From an uncultured Burkholderiales bacterium (GTDB taxonomy: Bacteria > Pseudomonadota > Gammaproteobacteria > Burkholderiales > Burkholderiaceae_C), in the NCBI GenBank assembly GCA_903896615.1, contig CAITYM010000052.1, positions 1 to 51,403 on the forward strand: a DNA stretch of 51,403 nucleotides, written 5' to 3'. The position numbers and the translations under genes were made by a program. Each line of letters opens with the position of its first letter. Position 1 is the stretch's first letter. Shown piece after piece: positions 8,754 to 17,909 of the stretch. Below the pieces are notes generated by a model, which ran no database searches, was not told the DNA's origin, and worked only from the letters and a program-made list of their open reading frames with translations.

Positions 8754-10463
8754 TCAAAAGTCTTTAGCTTCGTACTTGTCCAAGACTGCGCCTAAGCTTG
8801 CGCTTGAGGCATTGAATGCAAATTTGGCTTGAACACCTCTTAAGTATCTAGGCTTAGGTGGGGTCCAACCGATTTTGCGTTTTGCGAGCTCTGCATCTGA
8901 GATGTTAAGTTCAAGTAAAAGCTTATGTGCGTCAATCGTAATGGAGTCGCCCTCCTGAACAAAGGCGATATTTCCCCCGGCTTGGGCCTCTGGAGCTACG
9001 TGACCAACTACCATACCCCAGGTGCCACCTGAGAATCGTCCATCCGTGATCAGACCCACACTCTCGCCGAGTCCTGCGCCAATCAAGGCACCCGTCGGTG
9101 CCAGCATCTCAGGCATGCCTGGACCTCCTTTGGGTCCAAGGTAGCGCAGCACCATGACGTCTCCGGGAACGATTTTTCCGTCAAGAATAGCCTTCAGAGC
9201 CGACTGTTCATCATCAAAAACACGGGCGGGACCGGTGATGACTGGATTTTTCAAACCCGTGATTTTGGCAACCGCTCCTTCCGGGGATAAATTGCCTTTC
9301 AATATCGCGAGGTGTCCCTCCTTGTAAAGCGCTTTATCGATGCTACGAATAACGGTTTGTCCGCTAGGTGGCGAACTAGGTATATTTTTTAAAACCTCAG
9401 CAATAGTTTTACCCGTGATCGTCATGCAATCCCCGTGCAGGAGACCCGCATCAAGTAATATCTTCATGACTTGAGGAATTCCACCTGCTCGGTGCAAATC
9501 AACAGCTAAGTATTGACCGCTTGGTTTGAGGTCACAAATGACCGGAATTTTACGGCGTACGCGTTCAAAATCATCGATCGTCCAAGGTACCTCAGCCGCG
9601 TGAGCAATAGCCAAGAAATGAAGCACTGCATTGGTAGATCCGCCTGTTGCCATGATGACGGCGACTGCATTTTCTAATGATTTGCGAGTCACGATGTCTC
9701 TAGGCTTGATGTCGCGTTTGATGGCTTCAATCAATACCTTTGCGGATTCTTTGGCAGAATTTTGCTTCTCATCATGGGGATTGGCCATAGTGGATGAGTA
9801 AGGTAGGGACATACCTAAAGCCTCGAATGCACTAGACATCGTGTTAGCGGTGTACATTCCCCCGCATGAGCCGGTGCCTGGAATGGCGCGTTTTTCGATT
9901 TCGAGCAAATCGGCATCACTTAGATTGCCTGCCGAATTTTGGCCAACGGCTTCAAAAACGCTAACAATGTTGAGGTCTTTATCTTTGAAGCGCCCGGGGA
10001 GGATAGTTCCGCCGTACACATAAATTGCAGGGACGTTTGCGCGCAAAATACCCATCATGCCACCAGGCATATTTTTATCGCAACCTCCAACGACTAACAC
10101 TCCGTCAAGCCACTGGCCCTGCACGCAAGTCTCAATACAGTCTGAGATCACTTCACGAGAGACCAGTGAATATTTCATTCCTTCGGTACCCATTGCCATA
10201 CCATCGGAAATAGTTGGGGTGCCAAAGACCTGGGCTTTGCCTCCGCATTCCTCTATTCCTGCGATTGCTGCATCGGCTAGCTTTTGCAGTCCACTGTTGC
10301 ATGGGGTGATCGTTGAGTGTCCATTAGCCACGCCGACCATTGGCTTTACAAAATCACCTTCGGTGTAGCCCATAGCGTAATACATTGAGCGGTTAGGGGC
10401 TCGCGATTTCCCCTCGGTGATGTTGGCTGATCGGCGATTAATTTTTAAAGGATTTGTGGCCAT
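8754..10463 (-). CDS. ilvD: Dihydroxy-acid dehydratase
   Basis: Third common step of valine/isoleucine synthesis: dehydrates 2,3-dihydroxy-isovalerate and -methylvalerate to the 2-keto acids. It is an iron–sulfur enzyme; three conserved Cys are visible (C55 in PCNSG, C128 in [11 protein letters not shown]200 in [14 protein letters not shown]), as in [2Fe-2S]-type dehydratases. The family C-terminal motif [21 protein letters not shown] is intact. The ATG at 10463 gives 569 residues and the normal N-terminus ([21 protein letters not shown]). A longer frame from TTG at 10529 adds an unconserved segment and is rejected. Orientation is divergent from lgt, a common Burkholderiales neighbour. Confidence 0.96.
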   Translation of the reverse strand: MATNPLKINRRSANITEGKSRAPNRSMYYAMGYTEGDFVKPMVGVANGHSTITPCNSGLQKLADAAIAGIEECGGKAQVFGTPTISDGMAMGTEGMKYSLVSREVISDCIETCVQGQWLDGVLVVGGCDKNMPGGMMGILRANVPAIYVYGGTILPGRFKDKDLNIVSVFEAVGQNSAGNLSDADLLEIEKRAIPGTGSCGGMYTANTMSSAFEALGMSLPYSSTMANPHDEKQNSAKESAKVLIEAIKRDIKPRDIVTRKSLENAVAVIMATGGSTNAVLHFLAIAHAAEVPWTIDDFERVRRKIPVICDLKPSGQYLAVDLHRAGGIPQVMKILLDAGLLHGDCMTITGKTIAEVLKNIPSSPPSGQTVIRSIDKALYKEGHLAILKGNLSPEGAVAKITGLKNPVITGPARVFDDEQSALKAILDGKIVPGDVMVLRYLGPKGGPGMPEMLAPTGALIGAGLGESVGLITDGRFSGGTWGMVVGHVAPEAQAGGNIAFVQEGDSITIDAHKLLLELNISDAELAKRKIGWTPPKPRYLRGVQAKFAFNASSASLGAVLDKYEAKDF

Positions 10464-10842
10464 TGATATTGATTCAAAAAAGCGGTTAAAAAAAGCAGTT
10501 AAAAAATTGCAGGTCAAAATAAAAGACAAGCAGTCAAATTTAGGTGCTCAACCCCACCAGTGTAGTTGAGCTTGGGGTGAGAGTTTAGCAAGAGTTTGAA
10601 AAACTGGTTGCCCACAAATCCCCGCCCTAGCTGATTAGGCGATGCCCCATGGTTGATAATCTGTACCTATCTATGCCTATCTGTACAAATGGGGCGCTAA
10701 CCTCAAAAACCACATAAACCTCACAAACCTTAAAAAGTACCCCATTTTTTAATATCCTTCCCAATCATCGCCAAACCTAGAGCTTCTCCAAACTTCCAAA
10801 CTTCCAAAACTCAAAAACCCTCTATATTTTGTGAATTCACTT
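10464..10842. other. Divergent intergenic region between ilvD and lgt
   Basis: About 380 bases with no credible gene. A 7-bp inverted repeat (GCTCAAC 10546–10552 with GTTGAGC 10565–10571) could form a small hairpin in the ilvD leader, but no terminator T-run follows it. Near lgt there is a short direct repetition of CTTCCAAA (about 10785–10812). No clear promoter or riboswitch was recognised. Confidence 0.5.
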
Positions 10843-11673
10843 ATGCTAGTTCATCCTCAGTTTGATCCCGTTGCTCTTCAGATCGGTCCCCTCGCCATTC
10901 ATTGGTATGGGATTACTTATTTAGTTGCATTTGGACTCTTTATTTTCTTAGCTCACCTGCGGCTCAAACAGGATCAGTTTGCTCCACTGTCTAAGTCCAA
11001 CCGATTTGATGCGCAAAGTATCGAAGATCTTCTCTTTTACGGTGCCATTGGGGTTGTGTTGGGGGGAAGAATTGGATATTGCCTGTTTTACAAGCCAATG
11101 GAGTATTTGAGCCAACCCTTAGAGATTTTTGCGGTTTGGCATGGAGGAATGAGCTTTCATGGCGGCATGTTGGGGGTCATTCTAGCTATGGCTGTATTTG
11201 CAAGGCAGAAAAATCTGCCATGGCTTTGGATCACTGACTTTATCGCTCCGTGTGTGCCAACGGGGCTTGCCGCGGGTCGAGTGGGTAACTTTATCAACGG
11301 AGAACTTTGGGGGCGAGTAGCGGACCCCCAATTGCCCTGGGCGATGGTATTCCCTCAAAGCGGTACTTTCAATCCTAGGCACCCGTCCCAGATTTATCAG
11401 TTTTTACTGGAGGGATTACTTCTTTTCGTGATTTTGTGGGTGTTTGCTAAAAGGCAACGGCCCATTGGTACTGTTTCCGGCGTTTTCTTAATTGGGTACG
11501 GCACACTAAGGTTTGTTGCCGAGTATTTTAGAGAACCTGACTCCTTTTTGGGGCTCTTGGGTGGAGGGCTCAGTATGGGGCAGTGGCTTTGTTTGCCAAT
11601 GATTGTTGCTGGAATTGCAATGCTAGTGCGAAGCCAACGCATGCAAGTCTTTTTGGATCAACAGACCAAGTAG
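10843..11673 (+). CDS. lgt: Prolipoprotein diacylglyceryl transferase
   Basis: Inner-membrane enzyme that transfers diacylglycerol from phosphatidylglycerol to the lipobox Cys of prolipoproteins, the first step of lipoprotein maturation. About 276 residues with seven hydrophobic segments. The family signature is clear: [11 protein letters not shown] near the N-terminus, the [12 protein letters not shown] segment, the [15 protein letters not shown] motif, and the Lgt signature [14 protein letters not shown] with its conserved Arg and Asn. The C-terminal [11 protein letters not shown] motif is also present. The ATG at 10843 begins the usual [12 protein letters not shown]-terminus; a GTG four codons upstream (10831) is possible. 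Neither has a strong ribosome binding site. Confidence 0.96.
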   Translation: MLVHPQFDPVALQIGPLAIHWYGITYLVAFGLFIFLAHLRLKQDQFAPLSKSNRFDAQSIEDLLFYGAIGVVLGGRIGYCLFYKPMEYLSQPLEIFAVWHGGMSFHGGMLGVILAMAVFARQKNLPWLWITDFIAPCVPTGLAAGRVGNFINGELWGRVADPQLPWAMVFPQSGTFNPRHPSQIYQFLLEGLLLFVILWVFAKRQRPIGTVSGVFLIGYGTLRFVAEYFREPDSFLGLLGGGLSMGQWLCLPMIVAGIAMLVRSQRMQVFLDQQTK

Positions 11674-11870
11674 CGTTAGTTCAATCTTGTAGAGAACAAA
11701 GACAGATGTATTTTCCTCGCAACAAATAAAATTTAATCTGTGCAACCGCTAATTCAAGTTTATTATCAGAAGCATTAACTTGTCTTTAATTAAGCCGATA
11801 ACTTGATCTTCAATCGTTTAATGCGTTCTTTGTTCACTATGCTTACCCCCTACTTTCAACGGACTTGCTT

Positions 11871-13313
11871 ATGAGAGCTGGAGCTTGGCTGCAAAGCAGC
11901 GTAAACCGCCTCCTTGGTAATACCAGCACCCCCAGTGCTAAAGTGACTACGGCGCAAGAATCTAAACCCGCAAGCACATTTGTGCACCGAGTATTACCTC
12001 CCCCAGCAAGATCGCTTAGGAAGCCACTCCTTCAGTTGCAATCCATCGTTGACACTAAAGTAAGTGAGGTGGAAGGGGGTAGACGTGCTGAGAGTTTTAG
12101 CCTATGGTACGCGGGGCTTGACCAGGCGCACAAGGAAGAAATTTGGATGCTAATGTCAGAGTATTTCGGACCTGACGTTACAGAGGTAAGCGGAGCAAGA
12201 CAAGCTTATGAAGACTCGCTCGGTACAGCTGATGAAGGTACCGCAGAGATTCGTTTGCGTCGTTCTCTTATTTCGCCTAGAACTCGACTTTTACAACGCT
12301 TCGCCGCTTATTCTGGCGGTATGCGTTTTTTAGTTGATTTGAGGGCGCAAATACTTCCACATCTTAAAACCAACAAGCGCTTGGTTGCACTTGACGCGGA
12401 GTTAGAACAACTCTTCTCCACTTGGTTTGATGTTGCGTTTTTGGAGCTGAGGAGACTGAGCTGGGACTCGCCCGCATCGTTGGTTGAAAAGCTCATTCAA
12501 TATGAAGCGGTTCACGATATTCGAAGTTGGGGAGATCTTAAAAACCGCTTGGACTCAGACAGAAGGTGCTACGGGTTCTTTCACCCAAGCCTTCCCAATG
12601 AGCCTTTGATATTTGTTGAGGTCGCGCTTTTGAACGACATCGCTGATAGCATTACTCCCCTACTTGATGAAGCCGCGGCCCCTCAGGATATAAAGAAATC
12701 GACGGTCGCCATTTTTTACTCCATTAGCAATACACAAACAGGATTAAAAGGGGTGAGCTTTGGTGACTCACTGATTAAGCGAGTCGTACAAGTATTGAAA
12801 GATGAATTTATCAGACTTCGTGTATTTGCTACCTTGTCGCCGATACCTGGGTTTAGAGCTTGGGCCTCCAAGAACATAGAGGAATTGTGGTCTCACCTAG
12901 ATTCCAAAGAACTGCTTGCATTAGGGCGAGCGATGGGAAGAGAGGGTAAGGATACTAAGGAGCCTCCAAGCGCTCAAGATTTCTTAGCTATCTCTGAGCA
13001 TGCGCTTAGCTGGGATGAGAAATCTCCTTTGCGTAACTTCATGATACGTTGCGCCGCCACATATTTAGGCGCGTCCAAAGTGGGTTCAAATCCTGCAGAC
13101 GCTGTAGCGCGCTTTCATCTATCCAACGGTGCGCGTATTGAGCGTCTCAATTGGGGTGCAGATCCCTCTGCCAAGGGCATGCGTCAATCTTGGGGCTTAA
13201 TGGTTAATTATTTATATGATCTTAAGAGGTTAGATAAGCACAGAACCGCTCTCAATAAGGGCTCAATACCTGCCTCACCCGAAGTTGAGAGCCTCATTAT
13301 TAAATCCAAGTAG
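11871..13313 (+). CDS. Malonyl-CoA decarboxylase
   Basis: Converts malonyl-CoA to acetyl-CoA and CO2. About 480 residues with the two-domain MCD layout: an N-terminal helical domain (~60–200, including LWYAGLDQAHKEEIW and YSGGMRFLVDLRAQIL) and a C-terminal acetyltransferase-like catalytic domain. The catalytic Ser is in FATLSPIPGFRAW and the catalytic His in FHLSNGARIERLNWGAD. ATG at 11871 follows a CGGA; TTG two codons earlier is an alternative. The stop is 4 bases before the next gene's ATG, so the small Bug-like protein is translationally close, and a CoA-transferase follows. Together they suggest malonate use via malonyl-CoA. Confidence 0.95.
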   Translation: MRAGAWLQSSVNRLLGNTSTPSAKVTTAQESKPASTFVHRVLPPPARSLRKPLLQLQSIVDTKVSEVEGGRRAESFSLWYAGLDQAHKEEIWMLMSEYFGPDVTEVSGARQAYEDSLGTADEGTAEIRLRRSLISPRTRLLQRFAAYSGGMRFLVDLRAQILPHLKTNKRLVALDAELEQLFSTWFDVAFLELRRLSWDSPASLVEKLIQYEAVHDIRSWGDLKNRLDSDRRCYGFFHPSLPNEPLIFVEVALLNDIADSITPLLDEAAAPQDIKKSTVAIFYSISNTQTGLKGVSFGDSLIKRVVQVLKDEFIRLRVFATLSPIPGFRAWASKNIEELWSHLDSKELLALGRAMGREGKDTKEPPSAQDFLAISEHALSWDEKSPLRNFMIRCAATYLGASKVGSNPADAVARFHLSNGARIERLNWGADPSAKGMRQSWGLMVNYLYDLKRLDKHRTALNKGSIPASPEVESLIIKSK

Positions 13314-13317
13314 GAAT

Positions 13318-13908
13318 ATGTTCTTATCTCTAATGCCGCGCAAGGAAGATAAAAAACGAACTGTAGGTCTTTGCACTTTTGAGACCCATGAGATAAGTTT
13401 TGAAATTGAAACTGACAAACGCCGCTTTTTTATCGCAAAGATTATTGGCCTTGGGACAGTGAGCTCTTTGGGTATGTTGGGTTTGTTGACTAATACCAAG
13501 GGTACGGGTACGGTTACGGGGAAGCCAGGTGCTCTGGGGTTAGGGGGAGTATCAAATCTTCAATTGCCAACGAGTAAATCCTTGCATGCAGGTGCTGACC
13601 AAGACGAGTGTTTAAGCCGCATCGAGTATGACGGTTGGCTTCTTTTTGTTAACCCCCAGTTCTTACCCGATCAACTCCCCACTTTGGTTGAACAAATAAG
13701 GATCAATCCAGGTCGCTTTGAATTTAACTTCGCACAAGTTTTGGGGCAAAACAATCAGGCAAAGAAAATGCAGCAATTCACACACGAACACGGTTTAAAG
13801 TTAGCGCGAATTGAGTTTAATGACTGGTCACATGCGCTTAAAGCCCTGTCAAAGGGTGTAGTTGATATGGTTCTAGCCCCGTTGGAAGTGACGGATATTT
13901 TTACCTGA
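13318..13908 (+). CDS. Miniature Bug/TctC-like solute-binding-protein homologue with twin-arginine N-terminus
   Basis: A 196-residue protein of uncertain family. The start at 13318 is preferred because AGGA overlaps the preceding stop codon; a second ATG at 13333 is possible. Residues ~40–65 carry K-R-R-F-F-I-A-K followed by a hydrophobic stretch, resembling a twin-arginine signal or anchor, preceded by a charged ~35-residue extension. After a Gly/Thr-rich linker, the last ~105 residues resemble the middle of Bug (TctC-like) periplasmic receptors: a FVNPQFLPDQLPTLVEQIRINPGRF-like segment (normally 'VNPxxPAxTxxELIAxAKxxPG') and the later 'ALKALSKGVVDMVLAPL' segment (normally 'ALTDLxGGQVDMMF'). 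Full receptors are ~320 residues, so both lobes are incomplete. It lies inside the malonyl-CoA module. Confidence 0.6.
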   Translation: MFLSLMPRKEDKKRTVGLCTFETHEISFEIETDKRRFFIAKIIGLGTVSSLGMLGLLTNTKGTGTVTGKPGALGLGGVSNLQLPTSKSLHAGADQDECLSRIEYDGWLLFVNPQFLPDQLPTLVEQIRINPGRFEFNFAQVLGQNNQAKKMQQFTHEHGLKLARIEFNDWSHALKALSKGVVDMVLAPLEVTDIFT

Positions 13909-13944
13909 TCTTTTAGTAATCCTTTGTCTTTTAGTAAACCTTTG
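13909..13944 (+). repeat. 18-bp tandem duplication directly after a stop codon
   Basis: Two copies of an 18-base unit (TCTTTTAGTAAWCCTTTG) with one mismatch follow immediately on the TGA of the Bug-like gene. The unit has no hairpin or terminator character. It looks like a slippage duplication in the intergenic spacer before the CoA-transferase. Confidence 0.8.
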
Positions 13945-14067
13945 ATCAAGCCAATTGCGCAGTAAACCCCGGTTTGAGTCTTACTAGGTTTGCCAGTGAA
14001 CTTGGGGTCTAGCGTTTAAAATAATTCAATTAATCCTAAACAAAAAAATAAACTCGAAGGAACTCTC

Positions 14068-15291
14068 ATGTCTGGTCCACTCTCGCATATCAAAGTTCTT
14101 GACCTCTCTCGGGTGCTTGCAGGTCCTTGGGCTGCCCAGAATTTGGCAGATCTTGGCGCACAGGTCATCAAAGTCGAGCGACCTGGTAAGGGCGACGATT
14201 CACGTGCTTTTGCTCCTCCCTACCTGAGGGACACAAAAGGTCAGGCAACCCAAGAGTCTGCTTACTACTGCGCTGCAAACAGGGGTAAGAAATCCATCAC
14301 AATTAATCTGTCTAATGAGCAAGGACAGCAGCTGGTGCGGGAACTTGCTAAAGATGTTGACGTGATAGTTGAGAACTACAAAGTTGGAGATCTCGCGCGT
14401 TACGGTCTGGGATATGAAGATATCAAGGCAATCAACCCAGGGATCATTTATTGCTCTGTGACCGGTTTTGGACAAACTGGCCCGTACAAGGATCGCCCTG
14501 GGTATGACTTTATGGCTCAGGGTATGGGTGGTTTAATGAGTGTCACCGGCGAACGTGATGATTTACCAGGAGGTGGGCCTCAGCGTGTTGGTGTTCCAAT
14601 TATTGATATGAGCACTGGAATGTACGCAAGTGTTGCTATTTGTGCAGCGATTGCGCACCGAGCCGTAACCGGGCAAGGTCAGTGGATTGATGTATCCCTA
14701 CTGGACTCATGCGTAGCACTTTTAGCCAACCAAGCAATGAATTACTTTGCAACTGGTGAGTCTCCAAGCTCCCTTGGTAACGCCCATCCTAACATCGTGC
14801 CGTATCAAACCTTTAAAACTGCCGACGGCGCAATCATTTTGGCTTGTGGCAATGATAATTTGTTTAAAAAGTTTTGTGAGCTCGCTGAGTGTTCCCATTT
14901 GGTACAAGATCCGCGCTATGCAACTAACGGGGAAAGAGTTAAAAATAGAGAAGAACTTACGCGATTACTAAACTTGATTTTCCTAAAACATACGACCAAA
15001 GAATGGGTGAAACTCTTGGATGAAGGAGGTGTAGCCAATGGACCTATTAATAAAATAGAGGAAGTCTTTCAAGAGCCCCAGGTTCAAGCGCGTGGCATGC
15101 AAATTGAATTGCCACACGCAGCCGCTGGAAAAGTGACCCTAGTTGCTTCGCCAATGAAATTCTCAGCAACACCTATCAGGCATGAAATGGCGCCCCCAAC
15201 CTTGGGCCAGCATACAGATGAAATCCTTCAAAAGGTTTTGAATAAATCAACTGCTGAAATCTCTGATCTCAAGAGTGCCGGCGTAGTCTGA
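14068..15291 (+). CDS. CaiB/BaiF family (class III) CoA-transferase
   Basis: A 407-residue class III CoA-transferase with an AAGGA ribosome binding site. The N-terminus (HIKVLDLSRVLAGPWAAQNLADLGAQVIKVERP) and the catalytic Asp region (D147 in PGYDFMAQGMGG) are intact, as is the typical C-terminal H-T-D-E-I-L motif near residue 385. The family moves CoA between acyl-CoA and free acids such as formate/oxalate, glutarate, itaconate or malate. Following malonyl-CoA decarboxylase and a solute-receptor-like gene, with no malonyl-CoA synthetase nearby, it could load CoA on malonate; that substrate is inference. It is 159 bases from the upstream gene, so it may have its own promoter. Confidence 0.92.
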   Translation: MSGPLSHIKVLDLSRVLAGPWAAQNLADLGAQVIKVERPGKGDDSRAFAPPYLRDTKGQATQESAYYCAANRGKKSITINLSNEQGQQLVRELAKDVDVIVENYKVGDLARYGLGYEDIKAINPGIIYCSVTGFGQTGPYKDRPGYDFMAQGMGGLMSVTGERDDLPGGGPQRVGVPIIDMSTGMYASVAICAAIAHRAVTGQGQWIDVSLLDSCVALLANQAMNYFATGESPSSLGNAHPNIVPYQTFKTADGAIILACGNDNLFKKFCELAECSHLVQDPRYATNGERVKNREELTRLLNLIFLKHTTKEWVKLLDEGGVANGPINKIEEVFQEPQVQARGMQIELPHAAAGKVTLVASPMKFSATPIRHEMAPPTLGQHTDEILQKVLNKSTAEISDLKSAGVV

Positions 15292-15342
15292 GCCCTAACT
15301 GCGCTTAGAGGCTATTTTGATGACAACTTAGAGGTCAAACGT

Positions 15343-15368
15343 GCAGCATTATTTAAAATTAATGCTGC
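15343..15368. terminator. Hairpin between convergent CoA-transferase and mltB genes
   Basis: A 9-bp perfect stem (GCAGCATTA with TAATGCTGC) with an 8-base A/T loop overlaps the last codons and stop of mltB and sits 50 bases past the CoA-transferase stop. No long T-run follows, so termination strength is uncertain. Confidence 0.45.
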
Positions 15369-16705
15369 GCCATTGAAACTTTTTGCTGATAAGCTTGCTT
15401 TACTGCTTCCCCTAAATCAAGAACTGCCATCGCATAGTAGCTACTCCAGTTGTACCGGGTGACTACGTAAAAGTTTTCAGTCCCCGCAAAATATTCCTTT
15501 GCATCTGTGCCGTTTTGTAATTCAATGAGCGCAATAGGTCCTGGATGATTCTTGCCCTCTGAGCTGAGGGATACGCCTTTTGCTTCAAATGCTTGTGTGC
15601 TAAAAGTGGGCAATATATCAGGCAACAAAAGCCCCTCTAAGTCTATTTGAGGTGCGCTCATATCGACCGAGAACCGAGTAGGCATTCCTGGTTGCCAGCC
15701 AAACATTTTGAAATAATTTGCTACAGAACCAATCGCATCCTTGGTGCTGTGGATAAGATCTATATAGCCGTCGTGATCGTAATCGACTGCGAACTTAGTC
15801 AAACTGCTAGGCATGAACTGTGCCGCGCCAATTGCTCCCGCATAACTGCCGAGGACTTCGTATTTGGCTTGTTCGGGATGTGCAAATTTTTCTTTCAAAA
15901 AAATCCCGAGTTCATTTTGAAAAAACTCTTGACGCTCCTTAGCTCTTGGGTGTTCCTTGGGAAATGCAAGGCTTAGCGTGGCAAGTGAGTCCAGCACTGG
16001 ATAAGCACCCATGTGCTGCCCGTAAAGTGTCTCAACCCCCAGTATGCCGACGATGATCTCAGGTGCTACTCCAAATTCGCGTTCGGCTTGGTCTAGCGTT
16101 TGGGCATTTTTTTGCCAAAACTGCACACCAAGTCCAATCCGTTTAGGCTCAATAAAGCGCGCCCTATAGGCTTTCCAGTTCTTTTGAACCAGCCCTTGAG
16201 CTGGCATCATTTGTTGAACTACTGATGGCAGGAGGCGGGCATTGGCTATTTGGATCACAACCCAATCTTGGGGTAAGTCTTGTGAAATTGCAATTTGAGC
16301 ACCTAGAGCTTGCACGCTCTCGGTTTCGCCAAATCGACCCAGTCGGATAATTTTGGATTTGGAGCTTAGCCCGGCTGATTTAGTCGACCCGTCTGGGCTG
16401 TGTCCCTTTGTAATGGGGGGATGGATTGGGTGTAGTTTCTTAGAATGTAGTGAGTTCTCAGTCTGGGAGGACTTTTGCAAAATAGGCTTGGGGCTTGCAG
16501 GCACAGCCTGGTTTGAACTAACTTCCTGAGGTGCAGAATTGGGCGGGGTACTTTGGGGGAGTGTTTGTGCTGATACCGCACTGTGAAATCCCGCCACTTG
16601 TGCGGCGCAAACAAGCGTAATTCCTAGTGCAGTTTCACGCACAAAGGCCACAAGACACTTGGAATGAGCAAGAAAGTTGAAATGTTCCTTAAATGTCAAG
16701 GTCAT
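15359..16705 (-). CDS. mltB: Membrane-bound lytic murein transglycosylase B family
   Basis: Cleaves peptidoglycan glycan strands to 1,6-anhydro-muropeptides in the periplasm. 448 residues. A hydrophobic export segment spans ~22–46 (ends at SAVSAQ); no lipobox Cys is evident, so it may be soluble. A Pro/Ser-rich, poorly conserved spacer covers ~47–140. The SLT_2 catalytic domain follows with catalytic E225 in VGILGVETLYGQHMG, then GSYAGAIGAAQFMPSS, the DHDGYIDL calcium-loop-like segment and SVANYFKMFGWQPG. It is divergent from the HDAC-like gene. The N-terminal spacer is longer than in E. coli MltB. Confidence 0.94.
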   Translation of the reverse strand: MTLTFKEHFNFLAHSKCLVAFVRETALGITLVCAAQVAGFHSAVSAQTLPQSTPPNSAPQEVSSNQAVPASPKPILQKSSQTENSLHSKKLHPIHPPITKGHSPDGSTKSAGLSSKSKIIRLGRFGETESVQALGAQIAISQDLPQDWVVIQIANARLLPSVVQQMMPAQGLVQKNWKAYRARFIEPKRIGLGVQFWQKNAQTLDQAEREFGVAPEIIVGILGVETLYGQHMGAYPVLDSLATLSLAFPKEHPRAKERQEFFQNELGIFLKEKFAHPEQAKYEVLGSYAGAIGAAQFMPSSLTKFAVDYDHDGYIDLIHSTKDAIGSVANYFKMFGWQPGMPTRFSVDMSAPQIDLEGLLLPDILPTFSTQAFEAKGVSLSSEGKNHPGPIALIELQNGTDAKEYFAGTENFYVVTRYNWSSYYAMAVLDLGEAVKQAYQQKVSMAQH

Positions 16706-16939
16706 ATTTGAGCGTCCGGTATTTACCGTGATTAGAATGGGAGCGGGTAATAAATGAAAAAAACCAACTGCACATGTAACTGCAGATGCAAAATTTTAAC
16801 TGAAGTCCCCTTCTTGCTGGGCGTGCTAAGCTCAGGCCTTAAGCAACGGGTTCACTTAAAGAGCAACGGTTTAAATGAGTAGAGGTTTAAATTGAGCTGT
16901 GCTATCTAGCAAAGCCATAGAAAGGTTCTGATTCGTCTA

Positions 16940-17893
16940 ATGAGTAAAACTGGTTTTTATACACATCCACAGTGCCTACTTCATGAAATGGGAGAGGGAC
17001 ACCCTGAGTGCCCTGAGCGACTGCATGCGATTTACGATCGTTTGTTAATGACAGGCTTAGACATTGGACTAGAGAGCATTCAAGTTGGACCCGCTTCGAT
17101 TACGGATCTCGAGCTCGCACATGCAAGAATGTACATAGCATCTCTTAGGGGGCTTGCAGATCAGTTGCTAGATGATATTGAGGCAGGCGGCCCCAATCAC
17201 GTTCAAGTCGATCCCGATACATCGATGAATTCTCATACTTGGGGCGCAATACTGCACGCTGCAGGTGCGGCAATTGAGGCAACTGACGCCGTTATTGCCG
17301 GGGATTTGCAAAATGCTTTTTGTGCAGTCAGACCCCCTGGACATCATGCGCATCGCAATCAAGCCGGGGGTTTTTGTTTTGTAAATAACGTTGCAGTTGC
17401 AGCGAAACATGCGCTAGATCGTCACGGATTAAAACGAATTGCAATCGTTGACTTTGACGTTCATCATGGTGATGGAACGCAAGACATTGTTCAATCAGAT
17501 GAGCGAGTATTGATGGTTAGCATTTATCAACACCCCTACTTCCCAGAGGGCGGTGCGGGCGAGATTACACAAAGGATGGTCAACGTTCCAATCCCTGCTT
17601 ATACAAAGGGAGATTCCATTCGACAAGTGGTAACCGATTATTGGCTTCCTGCACTACATGACCATAAGCCAGAGATGATTTTCGTGAGTGCTGGGTTTGA
17701 CGCGCACAGAGAGGATGATATGGCGCAAATTGGACTCGTTGAGGCTGATTACGCCTGGATCACTCGCCAAGTCAAGGAAGTGGCTAAGTTATATTCAAAC
17801 GGGCGCATTGTCTCTGTCTTAGAGGGCGGGTATAACCCACAAGCACTTGCTAAAAGTGTAGAGGCACACATTCGTGTTCTTGCAGACCTATGA
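16940..17893 (+). CDS. Histone-deacetylase-family zinc amidohydrolase
   Basis: 317 residues of the arginase/deacetylase fold, the family that includes AcuC, acetylpolyamine amidohydrolases and class II HDAC-like proteins. The catalytic tandem His (RPPGHHAH, H135/H136), zinc ligands D173 and H175 (DFDVHHGDG) and D254 (SAGFDAHRED), and the terminal LEGGYN with its catalytic Tyr are all present, so the enzyme should be active. Candidate substrates are acetylated polyamines or acetyl-lysine proteins. It starts a plus-strand run with mscS 16 bases downstream and etfBA beyond. The substrate cannot be decided from sequence. Confidence 0.93.
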   Translation: MSKTGFYTHPQCLLHEMGEGHPECPERLHAIYDRLLMTGLDIGLESIQVGPASITDLELAHARMYIASLRGLADQLLDDIEAGGPNHVQVDPDTSMNSHTWGAILHAAGAAIEATDAVIAGDLQNAFCAVRPPGHHAHRNQAGGFCFVNNVAVAAKHALDRHGLKRIAIVDFDVHHGDGTQDIVQSDERVLMVSIYQHPYFPEGGAGEITQRMVNVPIPAYTKGDSIRQVVTDYWLPALHDHKPEMIFVSAGFDAHREDDMAQIGLVEADYAWITRQVKEVAKLYSNGRIVSVLEGGYNPQALAKSVEAHIRVLADL

Positions 17894-17909
17894 CTAAACC
17901 TGACGCGTT

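Noticed and set aside
10464-10529. N-terminal extension of ilvD from TTG at 10529
   Set aside because: The extra 22 residues are not conserved and the ATG at 10463 gives the standard N-terminus.
11687-11699. TTGT-N5-ACAA dyad upstream of malonyl-CoA decarboxylase as a GntR-type operator
   Set aside because: Only four bases per arm, so it is expected by chance, and it is 170 bases from the start.
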